Assembly (NCBI GenBank): GCA_964548535.1
Contig: CAZJRQ010000009.1
Coordinates: 3,315-67,314, forward strand
Direction: 5' to 3'
Length of the DNA stretch: 64,000 nt
Origin: CAZJRQ01 sp964548535
GTDB lineage: Bacteria; Bacillota; Clostridia; Oscillospirales; Ruminococcaceae
Shown: positions 43,442 to 51,971 of the stretch, piece by piece
Layout: each line of letters starts with the position of its first letter
Position numbering within the stretch: the first letter of the stretch is position 1
Translations under genes and position numbers: made by a program
The notes under the pieces: model-generated
Seen by the model: only the letters and a program-made list of their open reading frames with translations
What the model was told of the DNA's origin: nothing
Database searches by the model: none

Positions 43442-44245
43442 ATGTTTGAATTAGTAGATACTACCTTGCGTGACGGCGAACAAACTGCTGGTGTAGTTTT
43501 TCTTGCCGAAGAGCGAATTAAGATACTTGAGCAGTTAGATAAAACCGGAATTAAGTGGATTGAGGCAGGTATACCTGCGATGGGAAAACAAGAGTGTGAA
43601 TTTTTAAGAAAAGCAAGTGAACTTAACCTAAACTCAAAGCTAATCACTTGGAACAGAATGAAAACTGAAGATATCGACTTGGCAATGTCTTGCAATACCC
43701 CTTATGTCCATATGTCAATTCCAGTATCTGACATGCATATAAAATTCAAGTTTGGCGCCGACCGAAAATGGGTACTAAAACAGGTAGAAAATTATGTAAC
43801 CTATGCGGTAAAAAAAGGAGCTACAGTTTTTTTAGGAACCGAAGATTCATCGCGAGCTGACTTAGATTTTTTTCTTGAGGTATCAAAAGTAGCTTATGAA
43901 TGCGGAGCTGAGCGAATTAGATTTTCTGATACAGTCGGCATTCTTGAGCCGCGACAAACTTATGCAATATTTCAATATCTTTCACCGCTATGTCCTCTGC
44001 CAATCGAATTTCATGGTCACAACGACTTTGGTCTAGCATGTGCTAATACCTTAGCATCGTACCGTGGCGGAGCAGATTTTGCAAGCGTAACTATTACAGG
44101 AATTGGTGAACGAGCAGGAAATGCAAGTCTTGAAGAGGTAGTTTGTGCAATGGAATCGCTGTACGATTACAACATGAATATAAAATCCTCGAAAATTGCA
44201 CTTTTGCAAAAACTTGTTAAATATGCCGCATATAACACTCTTTAA
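43442..44245 (+). CDS. nifV: Homocitrate synthase N-terminal (catalytic) half
   Basis: A 267-residue TIM-barrel protein of the HMGL-like family: VDTTLRDGEQTAGVVF at the start, R/D metal and substrate residues, FHGHNDFGLACANTL (His191, His193) and GIGERAGNASLEEVV. It covers only the catalytic barrel of a normal ~380-residue NifV. The next gene provides the missing C-terminal part. Together they recall the split homocitrate synthase genes of Clostridium pasteurianum (nifV-alpha/nifV-omega). Product: homocitrate for the nitrogenase cofactor. The ATG at 43442 has GAAGG upstream. Confidence 0.85.
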   Translation: MFELVDTTLRDGEQTAGVVFLAEERIKILEQLDKTGIKWIEAGIPAMGKQECEFLRKASELNLNSKLITWNRMKTEDIDLAMSCNTPYVHMSIPVSDMHIKFKFGADRKWVLKQVENYVTYAVKKGATVFLGTEDSSRADLDFFLEVSKVAYECGAERIRFSDTVGILEPRQTYAIFQYLSPLCPLPIEFHGHNDFGLACANTLASYRGGADFASVTITGIGERAGNASLEEVVCAMESLYDYNMNIKSSKIALLQKLVKYAAYNTL

Positions 44246-44273
44246 AAAATCAAATTTCGCGAGGTGATTATAA

Positions 44274-45299
44274 ATGGGAAAGAATAAATCGGCGAACATT
44301 TACTTTGTTGACCACACAATTGATACGTACCTAACCCATCAAGCAGATATATTAAACCTAAAAAAACTTAGTGAATATAACTGTTCAATGATGCAGTGCA
44401 GTGCAAATAACTGGAGCAAACCTGTTGAAGATGTTCTAGGAATACCGATTAGAGCAGCAATTACAATTGATGAACTTCCAGATTTTCTAGGCAACAAATG
44501 TAATAATATTCTGATAAAAAACTTCAAGCAAGAGCAGTTTGATGAGTTTTGCAAAACAAATAAGCTTAAAAAAGATGTAAATATATTTATAGAATTGCCA
44601 ATCACCAAAAACGCCGACAATTTGATTGCATTAATAGAAAAAACTACTGACAATGAATTTATAAGCGGATTTGTATTCACTGATGATTGCGAATTTCCAA
44701 CTGAAATATTAGAAAATCACATAAAAAAAATATTGCATCACACTAAGCATAAATCAGTTGAATTCATGGGCAACAACATGATGGGGCTTGAAACCGCTAA
44801 TGCTCTAGCTGTGTTAGAATGCGGTGTTGATGCGGTTCATACATCTGTTGGCGGAATAAGTATTTGCAATACTGCTCCTCTAGAAGAAGTTATTATGTCT
44901 GCTAAGCGATTTTGTTATTTTGACCTGCCTAACTGTACTAATATAGCAACAACTTTCGAAAAAATATTAGTCGATGTAAATATGCCACCGCGCCCTAGTA
45001 AGGCAATAATCGGGCAAGAAATTTTCGCAGTTGAGTCAGGAATAAATGCATCAGGAATGTTTAGAAACACAGAACTTTATGAAGGAATCTCGCCAGAAAG
45101 TGTTGGACTTCACAGAAAACTTGTAATCGGTAAATTTTCCGGCAATGCGGCAATTAAAGGAAAACTTTCTGAGTATGGAATTTCACCAGAAGATATTCCA
45201 ATTGAAAAACTTACAGCAATGGTGCGCGAGCATTCAATTCAGCGCAAGAAAAGCCTTTCAGATGACGAATTTTTACAACTTGTTTACAGTATAAAATAA
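44274..45299 (+). CDS. Homocitrate synthase companion with degenerate barrel
   Basis: A 341-residue protein. Residues ~8-225 align as a second, decayed TIM barrel in which HGHND has become FMGNNMMG, so the metal-ligand His residues are lost. The last ~115 residues (PSKAIIGQEIFAVESGINAS, SVGLHRKLVIGKFSGNAAIK) carry the C-terminal subdomains that normally close the NifV active site. It likely pairs with the product of the preceding gene. It could also sense end product. Ribosome site GAGGTG. Confidence 0.78.
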   Translation: MGKNKSANIYFVDHTIDTYLTHQADILNLKKLSEYNCSMMQCSANNWSKPVEDVLGIPIRAAITIDELPDFLGNKCNNILIKNFKQEQFDEFCKTNKLKKDVNIFIELPITKNADNLIALIEKTTDNEFISGFVFTDDCEFPTEILENHIKKILHHTKHKSVEFMGNNMMGLETANALAVLECGVDAVHTSVGGISICNTAPLEEVIMSAKRFCYFDLPNCTNIATTFEKILVDVNMPPRPSKAIIGQEIFAVESGINASGMFRNTELYEGISPESVGLHRKLVIGKFSGNAAIKGKLSEYGISPEDIPIEKLTAMVREHSIQRKKSLSDDEFLQLVYSIK

Positions 45300-45367
45300 A
45301 TCACTACAATCTATCAAAAAAACTAAAATAATTCACTTATTTTGTCCACTTTTAGCGCGAATGGGTC

Positions 45368-45396
45368 TTGAAAAAGTGTTCTAAATCTGATATAAT
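45368..45396 (+). promoter_or_regulatory. Promoter of the HTH/PBP regulator gene
   Basis: TTGAAA (45368-45373), a 17-bp spacer and TATAAT (45391-45396) with an extended TGA. The gene has its own promoter in addition to any read-through. Confidence 0.7.
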
Positions 45397-45436
45397 AGCT
45401 TTATCAATATAAAAAATATGTAAAGGACGTATTCGA

Positions 45437-46441
45437 ATGGCTAATGATAAAAATTATTATTCTGTGCAAGAGGTTGCAGACAAATTAGATATATCAAAAA
45501 ACACAGCTTACGCTATGATTAATAGGGGTGAATTGGCTTCCTATAGAGTAGGAAGAAAGGTTCGGGTTTCACAAGTTGCACTTGATGATTACATCAACAA
45601 CCAACATAGTCCTACTGCAGCAAGGGCTGATAGAATTGATCCTATGTTAATCCCACCAAGCTTTTATCAGCACCAGCAAATTTCAAAACCAACCCATTTT
45701 GTTGTCAATAATGACAATGCCGAAACTCAAAAAACACCGACCTTTATAATTGGCGGACAGGACGCAATACTTGATGTTTTAGCAAGTTATATGCAATCTG
45801 AACCGTACAATATCCCAGCTCTGCGCTCGTATATGGGCAGCTATAGATCAATTGTTGAGCTTTATAAAGGTGATGTTTCAATTTCATCTATTCATCTTTA
45901 TGATGTTGCAACTGAAACATATAACGTTCCGTTCATTCCTCACCTACTTCCTGGAATTGGTTGTTATCTAATTAATCTTTCTTATAGAATGTTGGGGCTT
46001 TATGTTGCAAAAGGAAACCCTAAAAATATAAAAAGTTATAAAGACATGACAAGAAATGATATTAAATTTGTTAATCGGGAGCTAGGTTGTGGAGTTCGTG
46101 TCTTAGTCGACTCAATTTTAAAAAAAGAGAATATTTCTCCGCTTGATATCAACGGTTATAATGACATAGAAAAATCGCATATGGGCGTAGCAAGTAATGT
46201 AAGCAATGGTTTTTCTGATTTTGGAATCGGATATGAAAAATCAGCACTGCTTGTTGGCGATGTTGATTTCATTCCAATCCAGAAAGAATGTCTTGATATC
46301 ATTATCCCTAAGGATAGAATCCCGCCGGATCAGCTTAGTGCAATATTTCAAATTCTAAGTTCTCCTACATTCCAAAAAGAAATTAGCAGTATGAGAGGTT
46401 ATGATTGCAAAGATACAGGCAAAATTATGGCTGAATTTTAG
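45437..46441 (+). CDS. Excisionase-type HTH regulator with PBP-like sensor
   Basis: A 334-residue protein. Residues 6-55 are a MerR/excisionase-type helix-turn-helix (YYSVQEVADKLDISKNTAYA, then RGELASYRVGRKVRVS). From about residue 95 there is a periplasmic-binding-protein-like domain of the type found in molybdate-responsive and related cytoplasmic sensors (SIHLYDVATETYNVPF, FVNRELGCGVRVLVD). No signal peptide, so the sensor is cytoplasmic. Placed in an Anf island, it is a candidate for metal (molybdate/tungstate) control of nitrogenase; the ligand is unproven. Terminated at 46479. Confidence 0.85.
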   Translation: MANDKNYYSVQEVADKLDISKNTAYAMINRGELASYRVGRKVRVSQVALDDYINNQHSPTAARADRIDPMLIPPSFYQHQQISKPTHFVVNNDNAETQKTPTFIIGGQDAILDVLASYMQSEPYNIPALRSYMGSYRSIVELYKGDVSISSIHLYDVATETYNVPFIPHLLPGIGCYLINLSYRMLGLYVAKGNPKNIKSYKDMTRNDIKFVNRELGCGVRVLVDSILKKENISPLDINGYNDIEKSHMGVASNVSNGFSDFGIGYEKSALLVGDVDFIPIQKECLDIIIPKDRIPPDQLSAIFQILSSPTFQKEISSMRGYDCKDTGKIMAEF

Positions 46442-46478
46442 AATAGCTTTATGGACTTGTTATGAAAAAACGAATATA

Positions 46479-46515
46479 AAAACTCCTTCGGTATTTTTTT
46501 CCGAAGGAGTTTTTT
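46479..46515. terminator. Bidirectional terminator
   Basis: AAACTCCTTCGG and CCGAAGGAGTTT with T and A runs on both sides separate two converging genes. Confidence 0.88.
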
Positions 46516-46535
46516 ATGTATAAGATAATATAAAT

Positions 46536-46877
46536 TCAGCTACATCCAGAGCAAGAATGACAATCATGAGAACAATCCTCAGAAACATTAGCCTGCTGCT
46601 CAGAAAGCCCATTTACGACAGTTGTAACAAGATTCCACGAATCCTGATCTTCTATTTTATATAAACGCGTACCACCCTCAAAATCCTCTTCATTCGGAAT
46701 AAATTCAGCCGCATATAGTGATTTATCGCTTTCATCTTCAGCATCTGCTTCAGTGTATACAACAAAAGATTTATCATTTTTAAAATCAGAAACAATAGTA
46801 ACTATTTTAAAATTAATAAGATCACCAGTTTCGGTAAAACCAATAAAAGTAGTCTGACTTGAACCATTTTTAATCAT
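46536..46877 (-). CDS. DUF1292-like protein with Cys tail
   Basis: A 113-residue protein. The body (FKNDKSFVVYTEADAEDESD, then AAEFIPNEEDFEGGTRLYKI) resembles DUF1292/YrzB proteins. It ends in CSHDCHSCSGCS, giving the spacing C-x3-C-x2-C-x2-C, the same as in the 319-residue protein at 39846. The tail is not part of ordinary DUF1292 proteins. A metal or Fe-S cluster binding tail is likely. AAGGAGG precedes the ATG. Confidence 0.7.
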   Translation of the reverse strand: MIKNGSSQTTFIGFTETGDLINFKIVTIVSDFKNDKSFVVYTEADAEDESDKSLYAAEFIPNEEDFEGGTRLYKIEDQDSWNLVTTVVNGLSEQQANVSEDCSHDCHSCSGCS

Positions 46878-46974
46878 AAAAATCCTCCTTAACTAATTGA
46901 ATATATATATTATACCACATTGCCTATGTGCAAATCAATTAATCTAAGCTAATTAATAAGAATAATTATTTTAA

Positions 46975-47988
46975 TTAAGGCTTTAGCTTAATTAAAAAGG
47001 TTACTTCATCAAAATTCATTAAATTCGAATGCATAAGAGTGTTTCGTATTTTTAAAACTCTCTCTGATAAGATTAAATCCTGCGATTTTACTACAACATC
47101 TTTATTTCTAAAGAAAAATACTAAATGTCTAATTTCAGCCTCATAAGGGCTTGCAATAGTAGTTCCATATTCATCATCAAAAGGAAGTATTTTTGTAATC
47201 TCATCAAAATATCTGTCAATCAAAGTGTATCTGCACTTTTCAATAATAGGAATAAAATACGATATTTTTGCAATTTTTAAATTAAGTTGTGAATGATTAA
47301 CTGTATTATAATCTGCAATCCAATCGCCGTCATGAAGCTGTCTGCAGGAAAGCTTACAAAGTTTATCAGCCACCGCAACATCATATCCCGCAACTAATGA
47401 AATAATTGTTGCAGAATATGCAACATAGTCAGTTTCATGCTTTTGACTTAAAAGTAACTGTTCTATATAAAATCTAAATTCAGTTTCCGATACGAAATCA
47501 GACATTTTAAAGCATCTAAGATTTTTTCTCCGGAATTTTGGATCATTAAAATCAGTATTACCAAGCGTAAAAATCAGACACCCAATCTTACATTTTTTTG
47601 ACGGATTAGCAACTAAGTCAACTGCAAAGCTAAGCAAAAAATTTTGCTGTTCATCATTTAATTCACAGTCAAATATCACAGAATTAAACTTAGAATCTGC
47701 AACAAAATTCTCACAGACAAAACCACCCAAGCTGCAAAGCGTAGGCCGATACTTATGAAGAGAATCAGAACAAAGCCTTGATAAAATTTCAATTTCACCA
47801 ATCTCATCTTCAGACAAAATACTTATATTCAAATTAGATCTCTCGCTAAAAACTTCCACAAAACTTTTCACCCAACAAAAATCAATGCCAATAACGCAAG
47901 AACATCCATTTTTAATAGACTTAATAACATGATTAATCATCGACAAGGCACCAGAATATTCCCGCCAAAAACCTGAATATTTACTCAA
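46975..47988 (-). CDS. Unknown ATPase-like protein with RN-x3-H end
   Basis: A 337-residue protein with no signal peptide. The first ~160 residues look like a degenerate AAA/STAND-type NTPase core (hydrophobic strand CSCVIGIDFCWVKSFVEVF at the place of a P-loop, later FNSVIFDCELNDEQQ and IGCLIFTLGNTD) but no intact Walker A is present. The helical C-terminal part ends with VLKIRNTLMHSNLMNFDEV, an R-N-x-x-x-H motif like that of HEPN domains. The start is a TTG at 47988 with AGGAGGGG upstream and overlaps the 829-residue gene by 8 bases. The function is unknown. Confidence 0.6.
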   Translation of the reverse strand: MSKYSGFWREYSGALSMINHVIKSIKNGCSCVIGIDFCWVKSFVEVFSERSNLNISILSEDEIGEIEILSRLCSDSLHKYRPTLCSLGGFVCENFVADSKFNSVIFDCELNDEQQNFLLSFAVDLVANPSKKCKIGCLIFTLGNTDFNDPKFRRKNLRCFKMSDFVSETEFRFYIEQLLLSQKHETDYVAYSATIISLVAGYDVAVADKLCKLSCRQLHDGDWIADYNTVNHSQLNLKIAKISYFIPIIEKCRYTLIDRYFDEITKILPFDDEYGTTIASPYEAEIRHLVFFFRNKDVVVKSQDLILSERVLKIRNTLMHSNLMNFDEVTFLIKLKP

Positions 47989-50470
47989 GAAAATCCCCTC
48001 CTAAGTTCTCAAGCAGCTGTAATGCGAAACCATAATTCTTAGTTTTTTCAGCATACTTTGAAATTCTATCAATCAATTCATTTGAATTAAACCTGTTATT
48101 TACAGTTTCTAAAAGATTCAAAAAAGCCAGCTGTGCAAATGAAATATTCTTTTCAACTTGAGTTTCAATCGACAAAACATCAGCCTGATTAGTAGCCTTT
48201 AAATAATCACAAATAATCGAATACCTGCCAAAATCATCACAGCAATCATCAATATAATCCTTTTTAATTACCTTTCTCCAACCAGTAACCATCACATCAC
48301 AATGCAAATCAATACGATTTTGAATAGATAATTTACCACTAGGCAACCAATCAGTCAAATCAGGATACAAATCATCATTAAGCTGAATTAAACCAGTTTT
48401 TAATAATGGTATAAATCTAAATTTTCCAAATGAATCTTTGCCAGTCAAAGCCAACGAAAGCTTTTCAATCAACGATTTCAAACAGGCACATCCAGTCATC
48501 TCATCGGCCGAAAGCAAATCTTGCCTGCTAGATATATTCTCAATAAATTTTCTGCATAAATCTCTAATCAAAATATTATTTTTTGCATAATCATAACTGT
48601 TTTTATTAATCTGCACTAACATCATCGCATATTCTGAAAAACAATCTATAGTCGCTTGTACAATTCGTGTAATATTTGCACCATCGCTGCCTTTAAGAGT
48701 ATCATTTTTCAACTTAGGATAATCCTCAGCAGTTTCCTGCCAAATCGAATTAATAAATTCAGATGTTTTTTCATTGCCAGCATCACAAAACTCACTAAAA
48801 TATCCCAAAGTATCACCACTAAGCAACTGCTCTGCTATATCGGACAAAACACCCTTGCTGCCATACATTTTCTTCATAAGCAGTTCAGTTCTCGGATGTG
48901 ACCAACGTCTGTGAGTATAGCTGTCGAACTTTGAGTAAAGCTCTTCAAGCTCAATTTTCATATCATTATATCTAGCAATAACATCGGCATTTTTAACAGT
49001 ATCAACGCAAACCAAAACATCAAAACCAACATGATTTTTTAAAAAAAAAGACTGAATTTCATTTAAAAGAGCATGAGGAATATACTGCTCCTGAACATCT
49101 CCAAGCTTAAACCCATTTTTAAATCGCCCAAGCAGCAAGTTATATCCATCTGTGTAATTATCATATAGTGTATGTAATATCCCACAAAAAACCAAGCATT
49201 TATGCGTAAAAGGATATTCCAAAAGCTGCAAATTATTATAAAAAGATAAATCATCTATATCACAATCAAAAAAAGAAAAAAAACCATAATCAATAGCCGT
49301 TTTAAGATAAAGTGCATTTTTATCATCAAAACTTTCAATTGCAAGATATACCCAAGCCTCTGCAAATCGAGAATTTCTCATTAAATCAAAAGACTTAGAT
49401 ACATTTTTAGAAAAGCGTTTTTCATCATCAAAAACTATATCCTGATTTTTACCGTTAAGTATATCTAAATTGCTAAAACCGTCCGTAGTAATATAACCAG
49501 AAATCCTACTATACATATCAAGCCAAGCAGAAATCACATTTTTATCATCTGTCAAAAAGTACAAATCATCATAGTTTTTATCATATTCTTTTTCAAAAAG
49601 TTCAAACTGTGAAATTTCATCAGAGAAAAAAGCTACAGGAATCACATGAAAAACCAAGTCATCAAGCTTTGCAGTCAGCACCAAATCTTTTTGTTCAACA
49701 AGCGAAATATTATGATTAGCAAATAAATATGTTAAAAAGTCAACAATCATTATTTGTCTGTAAAGAACGCCCTCACTCATTTGCTCACATGAAAATAAAC
49801 TGCAAACTCTAAACAGAGTATTATACTCAAGCAATTTGCGACATCTATCCTTTTTAAAAGAATCAAGCCCAATTTGTGTAAGAATATAGTAAGCCTTGTC
49901 ACAAATAAATATTACTGAACAGTAACCCTTCTGCACAAGCTCATCAAAAATTCCGTCGCAAATTGTCATATCACTAATCGTAGAAGTCTTAGTATTTCGA
50001 GCAGAATGTCCAACAACAGCGGCGAGTAAATCCTTATTACAAATCAAAAAAGCTCTCATCAAATTCATAGCGGTACTAAATAAAAATCCTTTAGCATGTC
50101 GTAAAAGTGATTCGAATTTCTTAGCTGAAAAACTTGAACCGCCTTTTGAAATTTGGGGGATATTTCGTTTGTCATCTGAAAGAATTGGCACTCCCCTATC
50201 TAATAAATTCCGTTTTATACTACAGTCAGATATATTAGAATCACTAGAAATTTCACGTTCTAATGTATCTAAATTAACAGTTTCCGTAACCGCCTCCGCC
50301 TTAACTTTACTATATTCAGCTAGCTTTTTAAGCTCATCAGATATCATAATTAAATTATCAAAAGACAACTCTTGATTATTTTTCATCACATTTCGCAACT
50401 GTGAAATATAGTTTAAACAAAGCTTATACTGTTCATTATAAGCATCTTTTCTATCACTATTATTATCCAT
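47981..50470 (-). CDS. Large helical protein of unknown function
   Basis: An 829-residue soluble, mostly helical protein. The N-terminal ~70 residues may be coiled coil. The part near residues 165-205 (ICDGIFDELVQKGYCSVIFI, YYILTQIGLDSFKK) has the look of a winged-helix unit. Residues ~370-470 resemble TPR-like helical pairs. No catalytic motif is seen. It overlaps the 337-residue gene, so the products probably act together. The pair faces away from anfH, sits inside the nitrogenase island and matches it in base composition. No family is recognised. Confidence 0.6.
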   Translation of the reverse strand: MDNNSDRKDAYNEQYKLCLNYISQLRNVMKNNQELSFDNLIMISDELKKLAEYSKVKAEAVTETVNLDTLEREISSDSNISDCSIKRNLLDRGVPILSDDKRNIPQISKGGSSFSAKKFESLLRHAKGFLFSTAMNLMRAFLICNKDLLAAVVGHSARNTKTSTISDMTICDGIFDELVQKGYCSVIFICDKAYYILTQIGLDSFKKDRCRKLLEYNTLFRVCSLFSCEQMSEGVLYRQIMIVDFLTYLFANHNISLVEQKDLVLTAKLDDLVFHVIPVAFFSDEISQFELFEKEYDKNYDDLYFLTDDKNVISAWLDMYSRISGYITTDGFSNLDILNGKNQDIVFDDEKRFSKNVSKSFDLMRNSRFAEAWVYLAIESFDDKNALYLKTAIDYGFFSFFDCDIDDLSFYNNLQLLEYPFTHKCLVFCGILHTLYDNYTDGYNLLLGRFKNGFKLGDVQEQYIPHALLNEIQSFFLKNHVGFDVLVCVDTVKNADVIARYNDMKIELEELYSKFDSYTHRRWSHPRTELLMKKMYGSKGVLSDIAEQLLSGDTLGYFSEFCDAGNEKTSEFINSIWQETAEDYPKLKNDTLKGSDGANITRIVQATIDCFSEYAMMLVQINKNSYDYAKNNILIRDLCRKFIENISSRQDLLSADEMTGCACLKSLIEKLSLALTGKDSFGKFRFIPLLKTGLIQLNDDLYPDLTDWLPSGKLSIQNRIDLHCDVMVTGWRKVIKKDYIDDCCDDFGRYSIICDYLKATNQADVLSIETQVEKNISFAQLAFLNLLETVNNRFNSNELIDRISKYAEKTKNYGFALQLLENLGGDFLE

Positions 50471-50556
50471 AAAAACACCCCCAAACTTGCAGTTTAATTT
50501 TTTATAATTATATCACACAAAAAAGCAATCGTCAATTATATTGTGCTTATAAATTG

Positions 50557-50622
50557 TATACGGATTAGGTGTATTATAGATGTGTGCAATACATTTTTTA
50601 GTATAAAAGTATATACGGATTA
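50557..50622 (+). repeat. Direct repeat TATACGGATTA upstream of anfH
   Basis: Two exact 11-bp copies at 50557-50567 and 50612-50622, 55 bp apart, lie upstream of the anfH -35 box. They could be activator sites. The rest of the 316-bp gap before anfH holds the promoter and operator-like element and no gene. Confidence 0.55.
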
Positions 50623-50678
50623 AAAAATTAATTCAAATTAACAAAATAGTTTTTAAATCAAACTTTTCTGAAATTTCG

Positions 50679-50706
50679 TTGACAAAACGGTATGATGTGT
50701 TATAAT
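50679..50706 (+). promoter_or_regulatory. Promoter of the anf operon
   Basis: TTGACA (50679-50684), a 16-bp spacer and TATAAT (50701-50706) inside GATGTGTTATAAT. This is a sigma-A type promoter, not a sigma-54 (-24/-12) one, unlike proteobacterial anf operons. Confidence 0.8.
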
Positions 50707-50726
50707 AATCATAGTGAATGCAACGA

Positions 50727-50747
50727 ATTGATACAAACTGGTATGAA
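50727..50747 (+). promoter_or_regulatory. Putative operator downstream of the anf promoter
   Basis: ATTGATACAAACTGGTATGA begins 21 bases after the -10 box. ATAC and GTAT are inverted around six bases, and the element resembles the one at 41548. The position over the early transcript start suits a repressor. Confidence 0.4.
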
Positions 50748-50786
50748 TTGAACGATTCACAAATTCTATTATTAGGAGGAACTTGT

Positions 50787-51605
50787 ATGAGACAGGTAGC
50801 TATTTATGGTAAAGGCGGTATCGGAAAATCAACAACAACTCAAAACCTAACAGCAGGACTAGCTGAAATGGGCAAGAAAATTATGATCGTTGGTTGTGAC
50901 CCAAAGGCAGATTCAACAAGACTTGTATTGGGTGGTCTAGCTCAGAAAACTGTACTTGATACTCTTCGTGAAAATGGTGACGACATTGATCTAAGTGAAA
51001 TTCTTAAAGAAGGTTACGGCGGAATCAAAGGCGTTGAGTCAGGCGGACCAGAACCAGGTGTAGGTTGTGCAGGACGTGGTATTATCACATCAATCAACCT
51101 TCTAGAACAGCTTGGTGCTTATGAAGACGATCTAGATTACGTTTTCTATGATGTACTTGGAGACGTTGTATGCGGTGGTTTTGCAATGCCTATCCGTGAA
51201 GGTAAAGCACAGGAAATCTACATCGTATGTTCAGGTGAAATGATGGCTCTATATGCAGCTAACAACATTTCAAAAGGTATCGCAAAATATGCTAATACTG
51301 GTGGAGTTAGACTTGGTGGTTTGATCTGTAATTCAAGAAAGGTTGACCGTGAAGCTGAACTTGTTGAAGCAGTTGCTAAAAAGCTTGGCACACAGATGAT
51401 TCACTTTGTACCACGTGATAATGATGTACAGAGAGCTGAGATTCATAAACGTACAGTAATTGACTTTAGTCCAGAAGTTCCTCAGGCAGATGAGTATCGT
51501 ACACTTGCAGACAAAGTAGACGGCAACGATATGTTTGTTGTTCCAAAACCAATGGCAATTGACGAACTAGAAGCTATTCTAATGGAATATGGTATTATGG
51601 ATTAA
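50787..51605 (+). CDS. anfH: Fe-only nitrogenase iron protein (dinitrogenase reductase)
   Basis: A 272-residue ATP-dependent electron donor to AnfDGK. The P-loop GKGGIGKSTTTQN (residues 8-20) is intact. The [4Fe-4S] ligands are Cys94 (GCAGRG) and Cys129 (VVCGGFAMP), and Arg97 is the residue ADP-ribosylated in some diazotrophs. AGGAGG precedes the ATG at 50787; upstream in-frame codons are in the leader. NifH-family assignment is certain. The alternative (Anf) subtype follows from the operon with anfDGK and AnfG. Confidence 0.96.
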   Translation: MRQVAIYGKGGIGKSTTTQNLTAGLAEMGKKIMIVGCDPKADSTRLVLGGLAQKTVLDTLRENGDDIDLSEILKEGYGGIKGVESGGPEPGVGCAGRGIITSINLLEQLGAYEDDLDYVFYDVLGDVVCGGFAMPIREGKAQEIYIVCSGEMMALYAANNISKGIAKYANTGGVRLGGLICNSRKVDREAELVEAVAKKLGTQMIHFVPRDNDVQRAEIHKRTVIDFSPEVPQADEYRTLADKVDGNDMFVVPKPMAIDELEAILMEYGIMD

Positions 51606-51626
51606 TAATTGATAGGAGGAGAATTT

Positions 51627-51950
51627 ATGTTACTTGTAAGAGCAATTGTTAGACCCGAAAAAGCAGGTTATGTAATGTTCAAAGCAGCAGAAGCAGGATT
51701 TGCAGCAGTTACTAAAATGGACGTTTTTGGTCGCGGTAAACAACAGGGTATTACAGTTGGTGAGGTTCATTATGATGAGCTTCCAAAAGATATGCTAATG
51801 TTCTTTGTTAACGACACCGATAAAGATGATCTAGTTAAGATTGTAATTGCTGCTGCAAAAACAAATGAAGGTACATTCGGTGATGGACGTATTTTCGTTT
51901 CTCCAGTAGAATCAGCATATACAATCAGTAATGGTAAACCTGGTCTTTAA
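51627..51950 (+). CDS. nifI1: PII-like nitrogenase regulator NifI1
   Basis: A 107-residue GlnB-like protein (LLVRAIVRPEKAGYVMFKAA, MDVFGRGKQQGITVGEVHY, TNEGTFGDGRIFVSPVESAY). In methanogens and other anaerobes NifI1 and NifI2 form a complex that binds and inhibits dinitrogenase and is relieved by 2-oxoglutarate, giving ammonium switch-off. Here it sits in the usual place between the H and D genes, but of an Fe-only system. AGGAGG ribosome site. Confidence 0.93.
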   Translation: MLLVRAIVRPEKAGYVMFKAAEAGFAAVTKMDVFGRGKQQGITVGEVHYDELPKDMLMFFVNDTDKDDLVKIVIAAAKTNEGTFGDGRIFVSPVESAYTISNGKPGL

Positions 51951-51971
51951 TTTAAGCAAGGAGGTATTATT

